NCBI GenBank assembly: GCA_956465555.1
Contig: OY101121.1
Coordinates: 2,318,722-2,382,721, forward strand
DNA: 64,000 bases
Direction: 5' to 3'
Source of the DNA: Nitzschia sp. pyKryTriq1
Taxonomy: Eukaryota > Bacillariophyta > Bacillariophyceae > Bacillariales > Bacillariaceae
Below the pieces are notes generated by a model. That model saw nothing but the letters and a program-made list of their open reading frames with translations, was not told the DNA's origin and did not search any database. A program made the translations under genes and the position numbers. Numbering within the stretch: position 1 is the stretch's first letter; every line of letters begins with the position of its first letter. Below, in pieces: positions 9,960 through 18,706 of the stretch.

Positions 9960-12128
9960 ATGGTGTTGCGCTTTCCACCATCAGCACGAGTGTCCCGCCT
10001 CTTTCTTCTGCTCTTTCTCATCGTTGCGGATGTGTTTGTCCCCGAGAACAAGAACAACAAGGCCGACGCTGCTGCTGCTGCTGCTGCTGCTGTGACCTCC
10101 AGCACCACCCCCGTCACTCCTATTACGAATACTATTATTACTCCCGGCGTGAGTGGAAGGTCTACGGATTACATTCCCTGTTCAGAGTCTTGCAATGGCG
10201 GAGACGTCAACTACGAATTAGTGGCATCCATCCGGACCATGAAAATGTTGAATTATACCTTTCGAGGAAGGACGTACTCGAACGACTCGTCGCCTTCGTT
10301 CATGGGACCGACCATGCGGGTCAAACCTGGACAATCCATGTGGATCAAACTCGTCAACCAAATGTTCAATGGTGATAATGCTGCTGCTGATGGTGCTGAT
10401 GGTGCTGATGGTGATATTGATGCTGATATTGATGCGGTGGGTCCTCCTCCGCCCACAGCCACAGACTATTGGAAGATGTTGCAGAAACCAGGAGAAAAGA
10501 TCAAGTATCAGTACTATCGAAAACCGGTCGCTGATCCATCGCTCCTCCAAGTCGATACGGTCAATATCCCTTCACATTTTGATCACACCAATTTGCATTT
10601 GCACGGGTTGGACATTCAAGTGCACATGTTTGATCCCGTCGGAACGCACAACCCGGACGCACCTCATGTCTCGGTAGGACCGGGAGAGTGTTATTGCTAT
10701 CAATTTCATATTCCGGAGCATCATCCCTCGGGAATGTATTGGTACCATCCTCATTTGCATGGAGCGACCGCCATTCAAATGTGGGGTGGAATGATGGGAC
10801 TGGTTTATGTGGAAGGACCGCTCGAAGAAGAATTGGCATCAAAATATGGAGTGACACGATCGGAAGAATTTGTCATTTTCGATCCTGCCTTTCGGGCCGT
10901 GGAAGGCAAGGAAACGTCTCACAATTTGGAAGTGGATGAATTCCTCATGGGACAAACGACGCTGTCCAAAATTCACCCCTTTCTAGTCAATGGCGAAATC
11001 ACACCCACGTTTACCAACATTGCCGCCCATCAAGTCTTGCATTTGCGAGTCTTGTGTGGAACGGTCGAAAATGAAAACACCTTTATTATTTACAAGCAAG
11101 GACAAGAACATCTTCCATGGGAAGAGGCAGCCATCCCCTTTTGGGTCATTGGATCGGATGGAGTGACCCGTCACGGTCCACCCAAGGAACACAAGATTCT
11201 CGTCTTGGCAGGAGGACAACGAGAAGAACTATTGCTACTCTTTGACGAACCAGGTAACTATACCATTAGTCAACAAGGCATTCAAGGTATGCAGTTCTTT
11301 GACATGTACGGACATCCCAAAGATCAACTACTGGCTACTCTTGTCGTCACGGACGACGCCAACGAAAACGAAACCGAAGAATCAATCAAAGCACAAGCAG
11401 TACGACACACTCCCAGTTCCATTTCGGAAATGCGATTCACTCCCGGATATTCACCCGAAGAATCGATTCAAGCCCACGATATTGTCCAGACGGAAACGAT
11501 TGTCTTTTCCATGGGCGCCAATCGCGATCAAATCCCCTTTCCCCAATACTATGTCAATGGCAAACCCTTTGCCCCCGATCGGCTCGATTTCTTTGCTCAT
11601 CCCGGTGAAGCTAGAGAATATATTTTGATCAATGCCAATCACAATGTGCATCCCTTTCATATCCATGTCAATCGATTTCAAATTCAAGAAATGGGATCCG
11701 AATTGAGTGTCGAGAAATATCCCGTCTTGAAACATGTTTTGGAATTTGATCCTCAAGTGTGGAGAGATACGGTCGTCGTCCCTCCCAATGGACGGGCGCG
11801 GATTTGGGTACAATACAAAAACTATACAGGCAAGACGCTCTTTCATTGTCACTTTTTGGCCCATGAAGATACGGGGATGATGTCTACCTTGTTTATTGGA
11901 GCACCGGATAAGGTCTTTCGATGGAAAGATCATACGCAACTCTTGTTGGGAGTAGGAATTGGCATCAGTGTTTTCGCTCTCGTCCTAATACTACTACTAA
12001 TAATGCTATGGGGCTCAGGACGGCGGCGGCAGCTGCTGCCATCGTTGCAAATTGCTGGAACCAAGAATGGTGATTATTCGGCGGTCGTGACTACCATGAA
12101 TGAACTCAAATCCAAGGCTGTGGATTAA
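9960..12128 (+). CDS. Membrane-anchored multicopper oxidase (laccase/ferroxidase-like)
   Basis: A 722-residue intronless protein. The first ATG is at 9960; the open frame extends three codons upstream to a TTG, which I discount. A signal peptide (about 1-26) precedes three cupredoxin-like regions with all four copper-ligand motifs: HLHG (His213, His215), WYHPHLHG, HPFHIH and FHCHFLAHEDTGMM. The last supplies the type 1 Cys, His and axial Met. One transmembrane helix (about 661-684) lies near the C-terminus with a basic RRRQ after it, so the catalytic domain faces the cell surface or a lumen. Multicopper oxidases of this form oxidise Fe(II), Cu(I) or phenolics; in diatoms a role in iron uptake is plausible, but no ferric reductase or permease is nearby. 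A low-complexity Ala/Asp/Gly insert (about 140-160) follows the first domain's start. The family call is firm; the substrate is not known. Confidence 0.95.
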   Translation: MVLRFPPSARVSRLFLLLFLIVADVFVPENKNNKADAAAAAAAAVTSSTTPVTPITNTIITPGVSGRSTDYIPCSESCNGGDVNYELVASIRTMKMLNYTFRGRTYSNDSSPSFMGPTMRVKPGQSMWIKLVNQMFNGDNAAADGADGADGDIDADIDAVGPPPPTATDYWKMLQKPGEKIKYQYYRKPVADPSLLQVDTVNIPSHFDHTNLHLHGLDIQVHMFDPVGTHNPDAPHVSVGPGECYCYQFHIPEHHPSGMYWYHPHLHGATAIQMWGGMMGLVYVEGPLEEELASKYGVTRSEEFVIFDPAFRAVEGKETSHNLEVDEFLMGQTTLSKIHPFLVNGEITPTFTNIAAHQVLHLRVLCGTVENENTFIIYKQGQEHLPWEEAAIPFWVIGSDGVTRHGPPKEHKILVLAGGQREELLLLFDEPGNYTISQQGIQGMQFFDMYGHPKDQLLATLVVTDDANENETEESIKAQAVRHTPSSISEMRFTPGYSPEESIQAHDIVQTETIVFSMGANRDQIPFPQYYVNGKPFAPDRLDFFAHPGEAREYILINANHNVHPFHIHVNRFQIQEMGSELSVEKYPVLKHVLEFDPQVWRDTVVVPPNGRARIWVQYKNYTGKTLFHCHFLAHEDTGMMSTLFIGAPDKVFRWKDHTQLLLGVGIGISVFALVLILLLIMLWGSGRRRQLLPSLQIAGTKNGDYSAVVTTMNELKSKAVD

Positions 12129-13363
12129 AAACAAAAGGTAACTGCTGCTGCTGCTGCTGCTGCTGATTGATGAACAAGCACAATGATCACCATGCAGGCA
12201 TTTATGTATGGCCAGCACGACTGGTGGTGGATGTTGTACGACGATGTATATGTTTAAGAAGTACTACTAGAGCATCAGGATGATCCACTACACTACACTA
12301 CACTACCTGGTACACTCTACTCTAGTACTACTAGCAAGCAGCTTAAGTACTAGTGCAGTAGTAGACGAGGCGCTTCTCTCTGCTGGCTACTACTAGTAGT
12401 ACTGAGAGATATAGTCAAAGCAGCCAGCCATCGTTTGCTTCAAGATCCAAGAGTGGTAGTAATACGAGTATTGTCTAAGAAAGCAGTCGTGAGAGTAGAG
12501 GAAAGGACTAGTCTAGCCACGTCCCAGGAGAACCGTCTGACCAGTCTACTAGTAGTATATCAGAAGCCGCCTTTCGTCATCCTTCTTGCACCAAGCTGAA
12601 TCTCCTCTAGTATCTATGCAACAAACGAAGACTCCTTATCCTTATGAGATAGGAGGAATCATCAGCGGAACCGTGAAGCTGACAGGCAAGATTATCTTGA
12701 TAGTTTGTGTCACCACGTGTGAAGTAAATCAACAAGAGGAGCTTACTAGATTTATGAGACTAGTGGTGATGAGAGCATCATGGCTCCGCTATCGGTCGTT
12801 GACGGACGAAGGACGGACAGTGACGTCAAATATGGATCTTGGATACCGATAGGAGAAACAGTTTGAATGTCGCCCGAACTGATGATGAGTTCCATCATAT
12901 TATTATACTCGTTCGACCGCGGCTGACCCTTTCTCCCTAAAGACCCGAAACACGTCAGGAAAAGCTCCAATGAGTCGTCGGTTCGGGGAGAAAGGACACG
13001 GTCGGAGGTCGAACGCGTTCGCCATTTTTAGCGAATTCCCGAAGGTCCCAGGAGTCGCGTCTTTCGAGAAATCGGAGATCCCGCCGTTCCCTATTATTTG
13101 TATTCTTGTTGTATCGAAGTTGGGGAAAGCTGAGGTAGCGCAGGCCAGACGGCTCAGAGTGAACGATTCAAGAGAGAAAGCTGCGGCCGGCTCCCGATCG
13201 CTGGCTGTTCGAGCCCAACGCTCGACAGCAGCGGCCGAAGCAGGAACTTGGACCGCAGCACCCCATCTCTTCTTGTTGTCACTTTGCTAATCTCCTTCTG
13301 CCAACGGTAAGACCCATCGAGGCTGATAGCAACGCTATCAGTGGAGAAATAGTTTAGTTTAAA
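12129..13363. other. Intergenic spacer
   Basis: No gene seen. (CTG)n follows the oxidase stop at 12143-12165. Clusters of CTACTAGTAG palindromes lie at 12260-12560. The right half, from about 12900, is more GC-rich and lacks these palindromes, so it may belong with the following ORF as one inserted unit. Confidence 0.4.
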
Positions 13364-14101
13364 ATGGCAAATAACCTAGGCGGAGCTCCTGCTCCACCCG
13401 CCGTGGCCAGCTACCATTCATTCTTCCTCGACGGCACGAAGGACCCGTACGATGGGAATTACGCTTCCCTTCTTCTCGAGTTCCGAACTGCCGACAATCC
13501 GCCCACGGCCCCCGCCGTGAGGACACTGGTATCCGGCATGGACTCCAGTTACCCACAGGCGTTCTTAACTATGCAACAACCCCCAGGAAGTGACAACGCC
13601 TACTACAAGGTGGTGCACGGCCTCAGTAAGTACCCTCCTCTTGTGGGGAGGCCTACGGCATGGGATGGAGAGATCTACGGATTTTCGGGAGATGTGGTGG
13701 AAGGGATGATCACGACAGTAAGTCTTCCCACCACTGCGTTCGAATTGCACCGAGGAAACTCCACCTACGAGAATGTACCTGCCACCCTGGAGAGAGCAAT
13801 TGAGCTGCTCACCGACAACCCGGACGACGAGTTTATTGATCCGTTGGCTGATGGAGAGGCAAACATCAAGCAGGCGAGGACCCGTAACTGGATTCCTCTC
13901 CCTCACAAGTACGTGCCCTTGCTCTTGGATCGCCAAGTCAAGGCCCGTGAAGGTTTCCTCGACCTCGCTGCCGCCATCTCCATCTCGGGACTGTTCCAGT
14001 CCCACAGGGCTGAGGGCGGCCAGACCTTAGTAAGTCTGATCCATGCCTCCAACCTTGTATTTCCTATTCTGGGCCGCGCGGACGAAGCTGACCTGACGTA
14101 G
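13364..14101 (+). CDS. Unrecognised 245-residue ORF, possibly derived from a mobile element
   Basis: A complete ATG-to-stop frame in a GC-rich island, with no low-complexity tracts, unlike most host genes here. The protein is mostly soluble, with a proline- and tryptophan-containing middle (PTAWDGEIYGF) and a C-terminal stretch beginning WIPLPHKYVPLLLD. No catalytic motif or membrane span is seen. The leader before the ATG contains GATAGCAACGCTATC, a short inverted repeat. The base composition and isolation suggest an inserted unit, perhaps a gag-like remnant of a retroelement, but no terminal repeats or polymerase are visible, so this is a guess. It could equally be a host gene unique to the lineage. 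Confidence 0.5.
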   Translation: MANNLGGAPAPPAVASYHSFFLDGTKDPYDGNYASLLLEFRTADNPPTAPAVRTLVSGMDSSYPQAFLTMQQPPGSDNAYYKVVHGLSKYPPLVGRPTAWDGEIYGFSGDVVEGMITTVSLPTTAFELHRGNSTYENVPATLERAIELLTDNPDDEFIDPLADGEANIKQARTRNWIPLPHKYVPLLLDRQVKAREGFLDLAAAISISGLFQSHRAEGGQTLVSLIHASNLVFPILGRADEADLT

Positions 14102-14948
14102 TCGTTGTTAGACGCAGTACCGGTACGTGCGTGATTGGCTCCCATCACCAATACCGGTACGTACGTACAGCAGCGGGTAGCAAGGGTCTCGTTTTAATAA
14201 GTAACTGCTCTTAGGAGAGATGTTCCATTCTTGAAGGTTCTGTATATGACATAACGGCACTATTTGTAGTGTCACTAGGAAGATAGCAAGGGTCTCGTTT
14301 CAATAAGTAACTGCTCTTAGGAGAGATGTTCCATTCTTGAAGGTTCTGTTCATGACATAACGGCACTATTTGTAGTGTTCTTAGGAAGATTAAAAAGGAC
14401 CGCATTTTGATAACCTCTCGGTTAATTATTGATTGATTTAACAATAATGGAAGCGTTGCGAAATAATCCGATCAGAAGGAGGAAATAGCACCCAAGGATG
14501 GTATTTTGGTGCCCAAAATCCCTCTTTTTTTTTCTAGTTATCTTGTTGGTCCTTCCGTTAAGTATACATGTCTAGAATCGGCATATTTGTCAACTTTTCA
14601 AATTCCAAGACCAACTCACAAATATCATGACAGAGTCTTTCCACACCAAACCTTAACCAGGAGCCGAATCGACGTTCGAGACTGGCAATAATGTTGTATC
14701 AGGTCCATAATTGCCCTCGGATGTCCATTTTCTCCGCCGGAATCGGGCGATCCAATATCATCCAATATTACGCAAATAAGAGGATTAGCGGTAGAATAAG
14801 AGCCGATGTCGTCTTCAAGGGGCGCATCACATTGGCCTTGGCTGAGAAACTCAGCCATCATCAAAACCGCGCTGCATGCCTGCACTCATAATTTCCAGAC
14901 TCCTCGCATCGATCTGTATCATATCCTTTCCAAACAGTAACAAGAACG
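14102..14948. other. Spacer containing a tandem repeat
   Basis: Downstream of the 245-residue ORF. GTACGTACGT-type sequence near 14120-14165, then the tandem duplication listed separately, then AT-rich sequence with no recognised gene up to the U-box start. Confidence 0.4.
14178..14390. repeat. Tandem duplication, two copies of about 106 bp
   Basis: Copy 1 (14178-14283) and copy 2 (14284-14390) begin TAGCAAGGGTCTCGTTT and end AGGAAGAT. They differ at only a few positions, mainly in the last 20 bases. Each contains the short palindromic unit CACTATTTGTAGTG. The near identity implies a recent duplication. No coding role is evident. Confidence 0.85.
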
Positions 14949-15824
14949 ATGAAAATCCCTTCTTCCATCGGCGACAAGCATCTCTCTAGCAGTGAACGGT
15001 CATGCTGCATGCTGCCCTCACAACGACGCTTCTCCTGCCCCTTGACTCAATGCATCATGGAGGATCCTGTCTCAGTTCCTTGCTGTGGAACCAACTTTGA
15101 ACGCCGAGCACTCTTGAAATGGATGTCAAGGCACGGATGCAGATGCCCCGAGTCAGGAGAACCGCTAACGCCGTCCGATCTCACTCCCAACGCTATGCTC
15201 CAATGGGAAATCCTTTATCTAGAGCGTAAAAACAGCAACAAAGTGCAAGAAGAAAAACAAGACTCGGGCCCATCCTCTTCTTGCTCTTTGAGAGCCACCC
15301 CCGGCGCACCAGCTGATGTGGCGCCATCAATGCCAAGGACGCCTTCTACTCCGCATGCGCGAAAGAACCTTCCTCCCAAGATGCCAAGGTCACCTTCTAC
15401 TCCGAACGCGCGAGAAACAAAACTTCGAAAGAAGGGAACTGCCTCGTCCTCCCCTCGTCCTGCTCCTCCCAGAAGATCGTCTTTGAATGATACATCATCA
15501 TGCCATACTACTACTACTACTACCAAGAGAGTTGATCTTCCACCCACAAGACCACGATCGTCTCCCACTGCCGCCGCTGTCAAGCCGCGAGGATCGACTG
15601 GATCTCTCGTTCTCAAGCGCGTGGACTCGGCCCCTTCCGTGCCTCTGCGAAAGAATGCTGACTGTATCAGCATGGAGCTGACGAGTCTCTTCACCACATC
15701 GTTGTCGTCGTCTTGCAATAACAAGAATGAAATCTTTACGGCTACGCCCTTCAAGAAGAAGAGCAACTCCGAGGTGATCTCGCTTATTGACGATGTTCTG
15801 GCCATTCTTGCCGATGAACAATAA
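14949..15824 (+). CDS. U-box domain protein, probable E3 ubiquitin ligase
   Basis: A 291-residue protein with an N-terminal U-box at about 27-90: FSCPLTQCIMEDPVSVPCCG, then FERRALLKWM and CRCPESGEPL, ending in the helix MLQWEIL. U-box domains bind E2 enzymes and transfer ubiquitin without zinc. Cysteines and a histidine at RING-like positions (Cys30, Cys35, Cys45/46, His62, Cys64, Cys66) leave a RING-type reading open. The remainder is basic, disordered and Ser/Pro-rich. It holds two copies of a short repeat (MPRTPSTPHAR and MPRSPSTPNAR) that could be proline-directed phosphosites. A C-terminal helix follows (EVISLIDDVLAILADEQ). No substrate-binding domain is recognised. The start is the first ATG after a purine-rich leader, with no intron needed. 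Confidence 0.85.
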   Translation: MKIPSSIGDKHLSSSERSCCMLPSQRRFSCPLTQCIMEDPVSVPCCGTNFERRALLKWMSRHGCRCPESGEPLTPSDLTPNAMLQWEILYLERKNSNKVQEEKQDSGPSSSCSLRATPGAPADVAPSMPRTPSTPHARKNLPPKMPRSPSTPNARETKLRKKGTASSSPRPAPPRRSSLNDTSSCHTTTTTTKRVDLPPTRPRSSPTAAAVKPRGSTGSLVLKRVDSAPSVPLRKNADCISMELTSLFTTSLSSSCNNKNEIFTATPFKKKSNSEVISLIDDVLAILADEQ

Positions 15825-16633
15825 AAAAAAACAAGACGACAATACAATACAATCGCAGAAGGAGGATGCAGAGCATCAAAGAAGGCAGCATTGCAAATAC
15901 AATTTCGTACATACAATATACTCGTACTGTACTACTACTAATTTTATTTTATAAAGCCCAACTTATTTCCCACAACATGCAATACTCGTCTCTTTCCTAG
16001 TACCACCATGATACTCTAGAGGTAGTAGTAGTAGTCTAGCAAAGCAGTAGCGTCTCGTAGCCGCTACTACTAGCTAGTAGTTTGATGGATTGCATCATCG
16101 GTACGAAGGAAGGTTGAGAATTCGAACTTCCTCGTTACCTGTAGAAAGGTTGAGAAATTCGAACGCTGCTGCCTCTCCCGGTACGAGTAGATAGTACAGT
16201 TATCTTCTACTAGTAGTACTACTAGTAGTAGCCGCACTACTAAAGGTACGCAGTACTAACTACTACCCGAAGTCTACTACTAGCGACTACTGCCATTACA
16301 GTAGGGGTAATAATTCGACATGAACACAACATACACAACACATCGCATGCGGAAGAATCATCATCCGCAAACGACGACGCGGAATTCTCAAGTCGCTAAA
16401 AGCCTGCCCAAGGTTGCGCTATTTTTTGTGCATTTCCCCGTAAGGATGCTATCAAGTCGAATGAATCGAATTCGGCTTCCGAGCGAGCGAGAAGATCTTT
16501 CGTACCGGTAGTTACAAATGTCAGTCTCAATTCTGGCACCTTGTTGCAGAGGTTCTACTAGTACTAGCTAGTAGAGTAGTAGATATAGAACGTACTCCAG
16601 TACAAAGTAGTCATCTAGCTAGAAAGCTACTAA
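15825..16633. other. Intergenic spacer
   Basis: No gene seen. A short direct repeat of AGGTTGAGAATTCGAAC type occurs twice near 16110 and 16147. The rest is dominated by CTAGTAG and GTAC palindromes. Confidence 0.4.
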
Positions 16634-16714
16634 CGTCGTCATGACCATCGACTCTTCTTCCAGGGGCGACGACGAGAGGAAGAGGACGCTTCCCCAGAAG
16701 AAGCAGCGCTGCTG
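16634..16714 (-). pseudogene. Duplicated fragment of the DEAD-box helicase 3' end
   Basis: These 81 bases closely match 18702-18776, the last codons and stop of the helicase, in the same orientation. Read on the minus strand the copy ends in the same residues, RPWKKSRWS and a stop. It differs from the gene by small insertions in a GAC/GAG repeat tract and by a few substitutions. No other part of the helicase is present at this place, so it is a dispersed fragment without function as far as can be seen. Confidence 0.75.
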
Positions 16715-17136
16715 CTAGACACTACTGTTGATTTACCAATACCTACTAGAGTAGTAGCTTCATCAGCCTCCGAGTATCTTCAAGATATCACAGGCAATGT
16801 AATATAATCTACTACTTGTAGTCTAAGAGCTTACAATAAGGCGACATCGATCATTCTGTTGCTGTTGATGCCGTTGCTCTTTCGTTCGTTGATACATGTA
16901 GTAGTATATGTAGTAGTAACTTGTACGTAGTAATCTTTACCTTCTCGGTCATTTCGGGTCATCGTCCAATTGACTGATATGATTAATTTGACTCCAGGGA
17001 TGATTCCGATCCCTCATTTCTGTTCTCCAACAGACACGGTCGTCTCATAATATGTCTCCCACATAACATTCATCTTTTGAAAACACAGGAGCCAGCACCA
17101 AATAATTAACAAGCAAACAACAAAACAACAAAACAC
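16715..17136. other. Intergenic spacer
   Basis: No gene seen. GTAGTA-rich sequence near 16880-16930; the rest is unremarkable. Confidence 0.4.
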
Positions 17137-17333
17137 TTATTCGAAAGTACTAGCGTGTTCTTGAAGCTCATCATCGGACATGGTGATTCTGTATGTAAGG
17201 GCATATCGAATGTCGGCATCCTTGGGGGTAGCCTGGATGCCATGCCAGGCAGCATCGTTATGAGAGCCATCCGCGTGAACGTTGAGCCAAGTAAGAAGAG
17301 TTCCTCTTTCAGGTTCAATAGTAAGACCGTCAT
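17137..17333 (-). pseudogene. Orphan 3' exon resembling the C-terminus of a 2-oxoglutarate/Fe(II) oxygenase
   Basis: A minus-strand frame starting after a possible AG acceptor (17335-17334) encodes 65 residues with IEPERGTLLTWLNVH, AAWHGIQ and RYALTYRIT. A His followed about 15 residues later by Arg in an [R/K]xxLTYR context is the usual C-terminal half of the double-stranded beta-helix: the last iron-binding His and the 2-oxoglutarate-binding Arg, as in AlkB or prolyl-hydroxylase families. No 5' exons with the HxD motif are found upstream on the same strand before the sequence becomes repeat-like. It is therefore either a relic or the last exon of a gene with a long intron. The family assignment is tentative. 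Confidence 0.4.
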
Positions 17334-17691
17334 CTTTGCAAATCCATGGTTGTTGGATGCAGAAGGGCAGTGTGTGAAATGAAGTGAATGAGAAAGATGG
17401 AAAAGGGGAAGAGTCGAACAAATATTAATTCTGGTGGGTGCTGCACTACGGGCAGCGACGGACGGACGACCGAAAAAGGCCTTAGGCCATTTGTCGGCGG
17501 CGGCGGAAGCGTAGCAGTCGGAGTAGCGACAGCGCGCAGGCGGGCAAGGGGCGCCAAAATTCCGATGTGGTATAGATGAGTTCCCGTACTGGAGACATAT
17601 TCAATGAGAACCACATATGAAAACCACGATAAAAACCACGCGATAACGCTAGTAGTAAAAAACCAAAAGACTCAACTGGCGGGAATTGAAC

Positions 17692-17842
17692 CCCAACCTT
17701 CTAAGTAATAATACAAATAATATTCCCACCTTCACTTTGTTCCATCGGCTTTGGCACTCCTCTTTGCTTGGCAGGCGCCCTTTGCACATGTTCAACCTCC
17801 TAAGTAATAATACAAATAACATTCCCACCTTCACTTTGTTCC
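17692..17842. repeat. Direct repeat, two copies of about 50 bp
   Basis: Copies at 17694-17743 and 17792-17842 share CTAAGTAATAATACAAATAA and ATTCCCACCTTCACTTTGTT with one or two differences, separated by about 48 bases. A tRNA-like T-arm motif (GGGTTCAATTCCCG on the minus strand) abuts the first copy, but no full tRNA can be folded. Confidence 0.75.
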
Positions 17843-17893
17843 GCCCCCGGCCACCCTTCCCCATTTCCGGAAACTTTTTGTATCTCTTTATGG

Positions 17894-17920
17894 GATGTGA
17901 ATCAGACCCTGATTCACATC
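17894..17920. repeat. Perfect 12-bp inverted repeat with 3-base loop
   Basis: GATGTGAATCAG, ACC, CTGATTCACATC. A further half-copy (CTGATTCACAT) lies at about 18101, so this may be the end sequence of a small dispersed element. It is not next to any gene end. Confidence 0.7.
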
Positions 17921-18706
17921 AGTCTATCTTCGGCACATAGCTAGCCACCAATCAAAAATAGTCATCTCTAAACCAATCACATCATCCGATGCGGAATATT
18001 CGAAAGTTTACGAAGATGCCGCTTGGAATTTTCTTCCGACGACTTTTCCCCTCACTAAGGTAGTAAGAGTACGGGCAAAATGCGCGCGCAAGGTACCCCT
18101 GATTCACATTTCACTCAAACTGAACAAGACCCGTCATTGCATACACGCGCGGTCCACGCTAGGGATCCGCCATTTTGGTACAGCCATACGCTGTATCCTT
18201 GAATCACACCAAGGTCGTTTTTCCCTCGTATTTTGGCTGATAGCGAGAAATTTTCATAGCCCACTCGCCCGACCCTTCTTTGACCTAGCTCGCTTCAAGC
18301 TATGCTTCAAGCTCGCCCGGTCGAAATTTGTAAAGGCACGGTTCGAGCATATGCTCCAGCAACTAGACCGCAAAATTTCCAACTATTTCAGTCCTACGAG
18401 TCCGGCGGAAGAAGACTAGCAGAAATGGTGAGCGGAGCGTGCCGCGTGACGACTTGCGATAGGGACTAGCATAGTTCCTGTTCCCTAAAAGCTAGAAAGA
18501 GCTCAAAGAGTGGGACGGTGGGAAAATAAATTTAAAAGAACAAGGAAAGAAAGGATGTCTCTCGTCAAGTAGCAGAGAAACTTCTTCCTCATGGTCGATA
18601 CATGTAGACGATGAATACACATTCGACATGGTCACGGCCGAAACTTATGAGTTTCTCGCAACAGCTTGGCTCTTTGTTCTAAGCAGTCTAGTAGTAGAAG
18701 GCGTCG

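Larger units (their letters stand above)
17334..18706. other. Spacer with short repeats and a hairpin
   Basis: No gene recognised. It contains the duplicated segment and the hairpin listed separately. The region 18100-18500 is a GC-moderate unique sequence without the usual microsatellites and may be part of a decayed inserted element, but no ends could be defined. Confidence 0.35.

Noticed and set aside
17640-17705. Possible tRNA on the minus strand (GGGTTCAATTCCCGCC before a T-rich stretch)
   Set aside because: Only three T-stem pairs form, there is no A-box, and no 5' acceptor strand pairs at the right distance.
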